NCBI GenBank assembly: GCA_012515615.1
Contig: JAAYYB010000203.1
Location: forward strand, 1-33,654
Length of the DNA: 33,654 nt
DNA from: Fibrobacter sp.
GTDB lineage: Bacteria > Fibrobacterota > Chitinivibrionia > Chitinivibrionales > Chitinispirillaceae
Direction: 5' to 3'
Below the pieces are notes generated by a model. It was not told the origin of the DNA, made no database searches, and worked only from the letters and a program-made list of their open reading frames with translations. The position numbers were made by a program, and so were the translations under genes. Shown in pieces: positions 1 to 7,928 of this stretch. The first letter of the stretch is position 1. The number at the start of each line of letters is the position of its first letter.

Positions 1-2
1 CA

Positions 3-485
3 GTTAAAGATCAGGACAAACTGGACCAGTGGACAGCTGAATTTGATGCTCTTCAGGCTGAAGTGCAGTCAATCGTCGACAATTCTATGGTAGACGGAAA
101 ACAGGTTACTGGAACTGACGAGATTACCTCTGTAGCACTTGATCCTGATGCAACCAATTCTCTAAGTGTTACATTTACCACTGATCTTTCTACAATAAGT
201 GCACTGGCTATTACAGGTGGAGCTGCCGGGGTAACTACAGAAATGGGAAAGGCTCTTTCCTATCTCACTGAGGCAAAAAAGTTTGATAATATTGTCGATC
301 AGCAGGTTAGAATGACCGATACCATTATCGCCAGCAAGCAGGCAGTCATGTCACTTATCACAGACATTGACGAAGCTGAGCAGATGAATGAGGTAGTAGA
401 CCTCAGTATCCGTCAGCAGGCAGCAGTTTCAATGATGGCTCAGGGCAACATGCTCCAGAGCTCTCTGGCAAGACTTTACGAATAG
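3..485 (+). CDS. Flagellin, C-terminal part (5' end outside window)
   Basis: The reading frame is open from base 3 and its start lies upstream of the window; 160 codons are visible. It encodes a flagellin, the subunit of the extracellular flagellar filament. The last ~70 residues form a heptad-like helix ending in SIRQQAAVSMMAQGNMLQSS and a short LARLYE tail, which matches the D0/D1 C-terminal helix of flagellins (usual pattern: Q-A-x-x-A-M-x-A-Q-A-N). The visible start has an N-terminal D1-like helical stretch with a DALQAEV motif, followed by a short Thr/Ser-rich segment. The central domain is therefore small and no large D2/D3 domain is seen. A second flagellin follows 128 nt downstream on the same strand. 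The GTG at base 63 is internal and is not the start. Family assignment is firm; which flagellin paralogue it is cannot be told. Confidence 0.88.
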   Translation, partial: VKDQDKLDQWTAEFDALQAEVQSIVDNSMVDGKQVTGTDEITSVALDPDATNSLSVTFTTDLSTISALAITGGAAGVTTEMGKALSYLTEAKKFDNIVDQQVRMTDTIIASKQAVMSLITDIDEAEQMNEVVDLSIRQQAAVSMMAQGNMLQSSLARLYE

Positions 486-509
486 GAGTCAACCGGAAAA
501 TAGATAAAT

Positions 510-610
510 AACCGCTAAAACGGTTTGATGCTCGTCGGGGGAAGGCTTGGGGAAGCCCTTCAACCGGCAGAAGAGCGTCCAGGGATGGTCTGAATACACA
601 AGGGAGGTGT
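510..610 (+). promoter_or_regulatory. Structured flagellin leader with CsrA-like site
   Basis: The space between the two flagellins folds almost end to end. Hairpin A pairs 510-514 with 521-525 (AACCG/CGGTT). Hairpin B is a long stem: 527-533 with 573-579, 534-538 with 564-568, and 542-548 with 553-560 (one bulged C) around a GGGG loop. Next, 577-588 (GTCCAGGGATGG) matches 10 of 12 positions of the CsrA SELEX consensus RUACARGGAUGU. Finally, ACAC (596-599) pairs with GTGT (607-610) and puts the Shine-Dalgarno AGGGAGG in the loop. Pairings are read directly. CsrA control is inferred by analogy with the two-site flagellin leader of Bacillus. Confidence 0.5.
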
Positions 611-613
611 CGC

Positions 614-1432
614 ATGTTGACTGGTGCTTTGAGCTTAGGTTATGCCAATATTGCTCTTTTCTACAAAAAAAATGATAACCTTTATGCCGACAATCTCATG
701 CATATCGGCAGCGGTAAAAAGGTAAACAGCCCGCAGGATAACATCCCTGATTATTTCTACGCAAAGAAAATCAACAGCGAAAACAGAGGCTATTCCCATA
801 TCAGGCAGGAACTCGGTGAAGCATCAATACTGATGCAAGTCGCCTCTGAAGCCGGGGAGACCGTATTCAACGCCCTGGACCGAATGAGAGTTCTTGTCAA
901 GATGTATTATGACCCTAACTCCGATTCTGATGAACAGAACGCAATCAAGGCTGAGTTCGATTCACTGAAAGGTCAGGTCGATTTTACTGTCGCAAACGCT
1001 GCGTATGATGGCAGAAAACTGATTGAGGACAATGGCAGTGGAGCTCTGGACAGTGTGAACATCGATCCTTACGATATTAATGTGAAGTATGACATTTCCT
1101 TCACCGGTGATGATGTCGCAGATGTCTCAACTTTGACTCTCGGTTCGGGCAATAAAGAAGATGATTCAAATGCTGTTCAGGCAGAGCTCAATAAAGCCGG
1201 ATCATACCTGGCAAAGGTGAGCGCTTATTCGCAGGGTCTGCGGTCACAGAGTAACATAATCTCCAAAAAAATGACTGTAAACTCTTCAGTCGAAGAGCGA
1301 CTGGTTGAGACTGATACCGGAGCCGAGATTGCCAAAGCAGTTGACAGGGATATCAGAAGTCAGTCTTCGCTGGCAATGATGGCCCAGGCGAATGTCATGC
1401 GGGGTTCGATCATGCGGCTCTTTGGGATGTGA
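614..1432 (+). CDS. Flagellin
   Basis: This is a complete, compact flagellin of 272 residues. The N-terminal D0/D1 region contains the family's GSGKKVNSPQDN motif at about residues 33-44 (typical flagellins: LSSGKRINSAADD), followed by long amphipathic helices. The C-terminal helix ends RSQSSLAMMAQANVMRGSIM, closely resembling the end of the upstream flagellin. Between them (about residues 135-180) lies a small variable region, so D2/D3 domains are missing and the filament surface would be smooth and simple. The start is ATG preceded by a strong AGGGAGGTG ribosome site (602-609) lying in a small hairpin. The N-terminus is unusual in having Tyr-Lys-Lys-Asn-Asp where most flagellins have the conserved Asn-x-x-Ala/Ser-Leu stretch. 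It pairs with the upstream flagellin as a multi-flagellin locus, perhaps minor and major filament subunits. Confidence 0.92.
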   Translation: MLTGALSLGYANIALFYKKNDNLYADNLMHIGSGKKVNSPQDNIPDYFYAKKINSENRGYSHIRQELGEASILMQVASEAGETVFNALDRMRVLVKMYYDPNSDSDEQNAIKAEFDSLKGQVDFTVANAAYDGRKLIEDNGSGALDSVNIDPYDINVKYDISFTGDDVADVSTLTLGSGNKEDDSNAVQAELNKAGSYLAKVSAYSQGLRSQSNIISKKMTVNSSVEERLVETDTGAEIAKAVDRDIRSQSSLAMMAQANVMRGSIMRLFGM

Positions 1433-1539
1433 TTATTACGGAATGTCGACAATTTGTTTCCTGAAATGCGGAAGAAAGTAGCTGAATGCCTTTCAAGATA
1501 ATACAAAAAATGGTTTGAAGAATAATTGTAGTTTGTAGA

Positions 1540-1560
1540 ATCACCATTTAGGTGATCTTT
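1540..1560 (+). terminator. Weak hairpin after flagellin
   Basis: ATCACC (1540-1545) and GGTGAT (1551-1556) form a 6-bp stem with a 5-nt loop, followed by CTTTAAA. It lies 108 nt after the flagellin stop, in the convergent gap to dxs. The T-run is poor, so terminator function is uncertain. Confidence 0.3.
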
Positions 1561-1628
1561 AAACCGTTTCCTGATTAAACTTCTGCTTGTTTTACTTGTC
1601 TGCGATTTGCAACCTGAGGCTCCTTAAC

Positions 1629-3554
1629 TCAAGCCGCCTCCATCTCTGCTTTCAGAAGCCCGGTAAAGCGCCCGATTCTCTCTGTAATGCTTTCTGTGTC
1701 AAGCTTAAGCTCTTTATACAGAAGAGCCGAATCACCATGAGGAACAAACTGATCGGGAAGACCCAGATTGAGAAACTTTGGGACTTTTTCAAGATCAAGT
1801 GTACTTGTCAGTTCAAGCAGAGAAGAACCGAAGCCGCCGCAAAGCGAGTTGTTTTCCATCGTTACTATGAAACGGTTTTCCGAGAAAAGTTTTCTGTAGA
1901 AATTGATATCAAGCGGCTTTGCAAAGCGCGCGTCAACCAGAGTGGGGGAGAGACCCTTTTGCTGCAGAGCATCGCAGACAGAACGGGCAGTGCAGAAGAA
2001 ATCCCCGATAGATATTATTGCGATATTTTTTCCCTTTGAGATTATTTCCGGGGTTGTTTCAATAGCTTCAGGGTTGCTATCCAACTCTACGCCCACACCG
2101 CACCCTCTTGGGTATCGGATGAAAACCGGTCCTTTCAGGTGGTCAACTGCGGTGACCATCATTCTGCGGAGCTGATTTTCATCACGGGGAGCCATTATCG
2201 TTACACCGGGAATAGTACGCAAAAATGAGATATCGTATGCTCCATGGTGTGTCGGGCCGTCATCACCTACCAGTCCGGCTCTGTCAATGCAGAAAATTAC
2301 ATGCAGATCATCCAGAGCAATATCATGAATCAACTGATCGTATGTTCTCTGAAGAAAAGTCGAGTAGAGGGCTACAACCGGTTTCATTCCTTTAAGGGCA
2401 AGACCTGCGGCAAATGTAACAGCATGAGACTCTGCTATTCCGACATCAAAAAATCTCTGGGGGAACGCTTCATTGAACTCAGAAAGTTTCGTCCCGTCTC
2501 TCATTGCTGCTGTAATAGCTACAATGTCAGGTCTGCTTGACGCCATCTCTACAAGTGTTTTCCCGAATATATCACTATAGGTAGGAGCCTGCGTGCCGCA
2601 TTTTATCACATCTCCAGTATCCTTTGAAAAACGGCCGATTCCATGATACTTGGTGGCATTGTTTTCAGCGAAGGAATACCCTTTTCCTTTTTTGGTGATT
2701 ACATGAACCAGTGTCGGGGCGGGTGTGAAATCCTTTAATGAACGGAAAATCTCAACCATTTCAGAGATGTTATGTCCGTCGATGGGGCCCAGATATCTAA
2801 TCCCCATATCCTCAAACAGTTTGCCCGGAACAACTATGTTTTTCAGTGTATAGTCAATGTTGCTTACTAAGCCTCTTATGTTTTTTCCGACATTTGAGCC
2901 GCCCAGCAGATCCCAGATTTCTGATTTGATTTTGTTGTATCGCTTATCGGCAAGTACTCTTGTGAGATATCTGGAGATTGCCCCTACATTCTTACTGATT
3001 GACATCTTGTTATCATTAAGCACTATAGTCATACCGGTAGCCATTGATCCCAGGTTATTAAGTCCCTCAAGAGCAAGCCCGCCGCCTAATGAACCGTCAC
3101 CTATTACAGCTACTACTGAATGCTTCTGCTTCTTTAAATCTCTTCCGGCCGCCATCCCCAGTGCGGCGCTTATCGAAGTGGATGCGTGTCCGGCTGAAAG
3201 GGCATCATATTCGCTCTCGGAATGACGTGGAAAGCCGCTGAGTCCGCCGTACTGTCTTATAGTGTGGAACTGGTCACGTCGCCCGGTAAGTATCTTGTGG
3301 GCATAGGCCTGGTGCCCTACATCCCAGACTATCTTGTCTGTCGGGGTATTGTAGCAGTAGTGAAGAGCGACTGTAAGATCGATTACTCCCAGACTGGGTG
3401 CAAGGTGACCTCCTGTGCGGCTGACTACGTCGATCATAAACTCCCTTATTTCATCTGCTACCTGAGGCAGCTTATCTACAGGGAGTTTCTTGAGGTCCAG
3501 GGGAGAATTGATTGTTTCTAAAAGCTTTGTAGTAGACACTTTTATCCTTTGCAT
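1629..3554 (-). CDS. dxs: 1-deoxy-D-xylulose-5-phosphate synthase
   Basis: Dxs condenses pyruvate and glyceraldehyde 3-phosphate with loss of CO2 to give DXP, the first step of the MEP isoprenoid pathway; DXP also feeds thiamine and pyridoxal synthesis. The 641 residues match the family's full length (about 620-640). Visible marks are TGGHLAPSLG with the catalytic His near 50, DVGHQ at 78-82, GHAST at 122-126, the thiamine-diphosphate motif GDGSLGGG at 152-159 ending in the NDNKMSIS segment, the catalytic Glu in GIAESHA (about 375), and DRAGLVGDDGPTHHG at 424-438. The C-terminal transketolase domain is complete. The start is ATG, preceded only by a weak CGGGA ribosome site that is part of a hairpin. 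It lies downstream of the radical SAM operon on the same strand, but a 108-nt gap with a promoter-like sequence suggests separate transcription. Confidence 0.97.
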   Translation of the reverse strand: MQRIKVSTTKLLETINSPLDLKKLPVDKLPQVADEIREFMIDVVSRTGGHLAPSLGVIDLTVALHYCYNTPTDKIVWDVGHQAYAHKILTGRRDQFHTIRQYGGLSGFPRHSESEYDALSAGHASTSISAALGMAAGRDLKKQKHSVVAVIGDGSLGGGLALEGLNNLGSMATGMTIVLNDNKMSISKNVGAISRYLTRVLADKRYNKIKSEIWDLLGGSNVGKNIRGLVSNIDYTLKNIVVPGKLFEDMGIRYLGPIDGHNISEMVEIFRSLKDFTPAPTLVHVITKKGKGYSFAENNATKYHGIGRFSKDTGDVIKCGTQAPTYSDIFGKTLVEMASSRPDIVAITAAMRDGTKLSEFNEAFPQRFFDVGIAESHAVTFAAGLALKGMKPVVALYSTFLQRTYDQLIHDIALDDLHVIFCIDRAGLVGDDGPTHHGAYDISFLRTIPGVTIMAPRDENQLRRMMVTAVDHLKGPVFIRYPRGCGVGVELDSNPEAIETTPEIISKGKNIAIISIGDFFCTARSVCDALQQKGLSPTLVDARFAKPLDINFYRKLFSENRFIVTMENNSLCGGFGSSLLELTSTLDLEKVPKFLNLGLPDQFVPHGDSALLYKELKLDTESITERIGRFTGLLKAEMEAA

Positions 3555-3556
3555 TT

Positions 3557-3589
3557 CCCGGCAGTGCCTGAAGCGGCAAAGTTACCGGG
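3557..3589 (-). promoter_or_regulatory. Nested hairpin covering dxs ribosome site
   Basis: On the minus strand CCCGG (3589-3585) pairs with CCGGG (3561-3557). Inside this lies a second stem, TGCC (3578-3575) with GGCA (3568-3565), around a 6-nt loop. The outer right arm contains the only Shine-Dalgarno-like bases, two nucleotides before the dxs ATG, so the fold would hide the ribosome site. The pairing is direct; a regulatory role is inferred. Confidence 0.35.
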
Positions 3590-3598
3590 ATTAGAATG

Positions 3599-3628
3599 AA
3601 AATACCACAAAATAGGCTTTTCTGGCAA
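3599..3628 (-). promoter_or_regulatory. Candidate dxs promoter
   Basis: On the minus strand TTGCCA (3628-3623) and TATTTT (3604-3599) are separated by 18 nt. They match the sigma-70 boxes TTGACA and TATAAT at 5/6 and 4/6 positions, and would start transcription about 40 nt before the dxs ATG. Confidence 0.4.
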
Positions 3629-3662
3629 GTTGTTTTGAGGGCTACAGGGGTTATTCATGTGT

Positions 3663-5159
3663 TCAACAGGGAAATCTCTTCATTTCTGATTCATCAATCA
3701 CCCCGGGATTCTCCACCAAATACCATAACAGGAAAGGAATGATCGTCTTTTTGACAGCACATGCTACCGATCTGCCGTATCCTATAGCTTCAGGGGTACT
3801 GAGGCCTGAGGCCTGGGCAGTAATCCAGGATGCAGGACAGCCGCCATGGCATAAAAATCTGTATTCACAATCTCCGCAGGATTCATTCCTATCGATATCC
3901 GTCTTCTCACTGAGCCAGTGCAGGGGTGCCAGGTTCAGATTATCAGGATCCTGAACGTTTCCGATTTTCAGCCGCTCCAGCCCGACATAGTAAATGCAGG
4001 GGTAAATATCTCCATTTACGTCAACAACCGGTGTGTTACCAAAAGGGGCACCGCAACAGCAAAGGTTCTCCCGTATCAGGAGATCTCTGAGCATCTCACT
4101 TATCGGGGATATATCATTTATCTTGTAAATACCGCTCTTCAGCACGTCAAGAAGACCATCCGCGAATACCTGCGGATCGGGGTACCAGTCAAGCGGCAGT
4201 GCGCATTCATCGCTTGTGATCGGCATGACCGGTACAAATGCTGTTCTTCGCCCGCCAAGGTCTTTATGTGTCTGAGCGATCTGGACCATTGATTTTACAT
4301 TGTGGCTGGTTATTGTGGCTCTTAACGTGAGTTCGAATCCCTCAGACACAAGTTTCCTGATGTTTGGAGAAATTCTGCTGAAAGATCCTTTGCCGTTAAT
4401 AAAAGGTCTGAGTTTGTCATGTAGTTCCTCTGGACCATCGATATCACATAGAATTCCCGCATTATACTCTTTGCCCCATGATACAAGATCAGGCGGTATT
4501 GATGCAAGATTTGATGTAAGATGATAGCTCAGCTTACCTTTAATCTTGCTCTTAAGTTCAGATTCGCAGTATCTGGTCACATTCTTTGCCGTTTCCCAGT
4601 TAAGAAGCGGCTCTCCGCCAAAAAGAATAATCTCCCCGTTTGCTCCCTCATTAAGGCGCTTAGAGAAGAAGTTAACTGCCTTAAATGCAATATCTTCAGG
4701 CATTTTAAGTTTGCTTTTTTTCTGGTAGGTAATGTCACCATTAAGGCAATAGATACAACTTAGATTGCAGAATTGCGTCAGCAGAAGGTAAAGCGCAAAG
4801 CCGTCTTCGCCAAGTGGAAAACTTTTTGATTTCGGGCAGATGTCTTCCTGGTTCTCAGTTGATCCTGAATTGAGAATGTTAAACGCGAGAAAAAGGTCAA
4901 TAAGCCTTTCGTAATCAGGGTGCAAAGGTGCCAGCAACGAACGTGAGCCATTTACAGATAAATCATTCAGGAACTGAACTACAAAGTCTTTTCCTTCGGA
5001 GAAATAGAGAGGGTCAAGATGACGCCCGTTTGTGAGGAGACATTCCTTGTTGTTGCGGGTGAGAAAGATAACCGGATCACAGAGAACAAATTTCTCGACA
5101 GTGTGTACTTCCTGTAATCTCTTGAGTCTTAAGTCGTTGCCTTCGGTACTTAGTGTCAC
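3663..5159 (-). CDS. Radical SAM/SPASM peptide-maturase-like enzyme
   Basis: The 498-residue protein has a radical SAM core with CNLSCIYC at 131-138 (CxxxCxxC, the SAM-binding 4Fe-4S site) and GGEP at 181-184. A C-terminal SPASM domain has a full set of auxiliary-cluster cysteines: C369, C388, then C428-x2-C431-x5-C437-x3-C441, and C467. This layout is typical of enzymes that modify ribosomally made peptides or protein side chains (thioether or C-C crosslinks, formylglycine). Residues 20-110, before the core, resemble the small recognition domain found in such maturases, but I cannot confirm this. The start is GTG at 5159, overlapping the TGA of the upstream barrel gene (GTGA), which implies translational coupling. 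The first gene of this operon encodes a small Cys-rich Tat-type protein, the obvious candidate substrate. The exact subfamily was not recognised. Confidence 0.85.
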   Translation of the reverse strand: MTLSTEGNDLRLKRLQEVHTVEKFVLCDPVIFLTRNNKECLLTNGRHLDPLYFSEGKDFVVQFLNDLSVNGSRSLLAPLHPDYERLIDLFLAFNILNSGSTENQEDICPKSKSFPLGEDGFALYLLLTQFCNLSCIYCLNGDITYQKKSKLKMPEDIAFKAVNFFSKRLNEGANGEIILFGGEPLLNWETAKNVTRYCESELKSKIKGKLSYHLTSNLASIPPDLVSWGKEYNAGILCDIDGPEELHDKLRPFINGKGSFSRISPNIRKLVSEGFELTLRATITSHNVKSMVQIAQTHKDLGGRRTAFVPVMPITSDECALPLDWYPDPQVFADGLLDVLKSGIYKINDISPISEMLRDLLIRENLCCCGAPFGNTPVVDVNGDIYPCIYYVGLERLKIGNVQDPDNLNLAPLHWLSEKTDIDRNESCGDCEYRFLCHGGCPASWITAQASGLSTPEAIGYGRSVACAVKKTIIPFLLWYLVENPGVIDESEMKRFPC

Positions 5160-5860
5160 TTGTCGTTAAGCTTCTGAAGAATAAGTGTCCAGGAAAGTGC
5201 GTATGTTCCCACTTTAGCCTTGAAATCGTTATTGGCGTCTTTGTACATGGGGAAATTATAATTGTAATGCTTGAGATCTACTCTGACAGAGACCGGAAAA
5301 TCAGGCAGGAAGTAGGCGCCTGTGGACCAGTTAATCTTCCATTCCAGTTTATTACCCTGAAATAAACCATCCCACTCTTTGTATCTTCCGAAATGAAGAG
5401 AATAGAATGGTCTGAAAACTTTATCTAATCGGGGGACTTTCAGTACAAACCGGGTATAAAAATTTCTGTAGCTTATGGCCCTTAAGGAATCCGCCATGCC
5501 ACCTTTTATCCATTCCCAGTCATCGATATTGAAGTAAGATTGATTGTACCTGACCTTATCAATGTTAGGATTAACGATATCAAAACTGTACCCGAATTCT
5601 GTCGCCAGCATGTAAAAAAAAGAAAACCCCAGATAAGTTTCTACACCACAGGTAAACTTGTTCTCGTCCCTGGCTTCCGGTGACCAGTAGTATCCCTGAT
5701 CACGAAAAAGTACCCCGTCTTCATCATTTGTCGTGGATTTGAAGGAAAGACCTCCAAGAAGATACACTCCAAACCCGTCGAATTTTGCAATCTGTCCTTT
5801 AACAGAAAAAGAACTGACCATCAGCAGGCATATCGCAATTATTAGTTTTCTATATATCAT
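5156..5860 (-). CDS. Small outer-membrane beta-barrel-like protein, unknown
   Basis: I do not recognise a named family. From the ATG at 5860 the protein has 234 residues and begins with a clear Sec signal peptide (MIYRKLIIAICLLMVSS, cleavage near VKGQ). The rest alternates aromatic and polar residues in short strands (GFGVYLLGGLSF, FRPFYSLHFGRYKEW, YALSWTLIL), as in 8-stranded outer-membrane barrels. An ATG 24 nt further upstream (5884) is in frame. The 5860 start is preferred because its ATG overlaps the TGA of the preceding Cys-rich gene as ATGA and places the signal peptide at the N-terminus. Its own stop overlaps the radical SAM start as GTGA. Lying between a candidate peptide and its candidate modifying enzyme, it could be an export or anchoring partner; that is inference. 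Confidence 0.7.
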   Translation of the reverse strand: MIYRKLIIAICLLMVSSFSVKGQIAKFDGFGVYLLGGLSFKSTTNDEDGVLFRDQGYYWSPEARDENKFTCGVETYLGFSFFYMLATEFGYSFDIVNPNIDKVRYNQSYFNIDDWEWIKGGMADSLRAISYRNFYTRFVLKVPRLDKVFRPFYSLHFGRYKEWDGLFQGNKLEWKINWSTGAYFLPDFPVSVRVDLKHYNYNFPMYKDANNDFKAKVGTYALSWTLILQKLNDK

Positions 5861-6159
5861 TTTATGTTGCTTGCATATTGGCATGTGACATCACAGTTTG
5901 TTCTTAAGCTCTGACCGCAAGGCGCCTCTTTTCTGGGCCCGCTTCCACGCATATTGCCCCTGCATTCTCCAGCGGCTTTACCCATGGCTCCAAAAAAGCC
6001 GAATGGGTTGGCTTCCTTTTCTGAAATCCGGTACCCCATTCCGCATCCGCTTGTGAAAAGGGCTGCGGCGCAGAAAGCTCCGGTTTTCATGATAAGTTTG
6101 CCTGATTCTTTTAAGAATTGACGGCGATCGATTGCCTTTTTCTGCTCGCTTTTCTCCAT
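5857..6159 (-). CDS. Small Tat-type Cys-rich protein, candidate radical SAM substrate
   Basis: The protein has 100 residues. The N-terminus carries a twin-arginine-like motif, DRRQFLKESGK at 11-21, then a hydrophobic stretch ending in LFTSGCG, with C39 in a possible but imperfect lipobox (Thr at -3). The C-terminal 60 residues are Gly/Asn-rich and hold four cysteines: C66, C81, C89 and C93. The layout of leader, spacer and Cys-rich tail is what is expected of a substrate of the radical SAM/SPASM enzyme two genes downstream. The ribosome site GAGGTG lies 4 nt before the ATG, and a good sigma-70 promoter lies just upstream. The stop overlaps the next gene's ATG. Alternatively it could be a short Tat-exported lipoprotein that binds a metal or Fe-S cluster. 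That it is a real gene is well supported; its function is not known. Confidence 0.75.
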   Translation of the reverse strand: MEKSEQKKAIDRRQFLKESGKLIMKTGAFCAAALFTSGCGMGYRISEKEANPFGFFGAMGKAAGECRGNMRGSGPRKEAPCGQSLRTNCDVTCQYASNIK

Positions 6160-6193
6160 TTAGCACCTCAGTATATAGATGACGGACTTTTAC

Positions 6194-6222
6194 AAAATAT
6201 ACTGTTTATTAAAGGTTGTCAA
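6194..6222 (-). promoter_or_regulatory. Sigma-70 promoter of the Cys-rich/radical SAM operon
   Basis: On the minus strand a perfect TTGACA (6222-6217) is followed after exactly 17 nt by TATTTT (6199-6194), with an overlapping TATATT. The implied start near 6187 leaves a leader of about 28 nt before the ATG at 6159. Confidence 0.65.
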
Positions 6223-6375
6223 TCAAAAGTCTTGAAACACTGAACAGGAACTGGTGAATTGTTGTATTTTAACCCCAGAGTCGCTGTTTGGGTGGAATAA
6301 CCTCATCAAACTGCGATTTTCAGGATTAAAGGTCAGCTCAACTTAATACCTTTTTAATGAAGGCCGGTTCAATAG

Positions 6376-7922
<1,547 letters not shown>

Positions 7923-7928
7923 GCTTAT

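Noticed and set aside
486-613. Cyclic-di-GMP riboswitch between the flagellins
   Set aside because: The conserved GEMM core and tetraloop-receptor sequences are missing; the fold is a simple interrupted stem.
1587-2039. 150-codon open frame on the plus strand
   Set aside because: It lies inside dxs on the opposite strand, and dxs is intact with all motifs; no ribosome site of its own.
3623-3662. Terminator between the radical SAM gene and dxs
   Set aside because: No stem with a T-run was found on the minus strand, so partial read-through into dxs cannot be excluded.
5978-6166. 62-codon frame overlapping the Cys-rich gene
   Set aside because: It is an out-of-frame shadow; the Cys-rich frame has the ribosome site, the Tat motif and the operon overlap.
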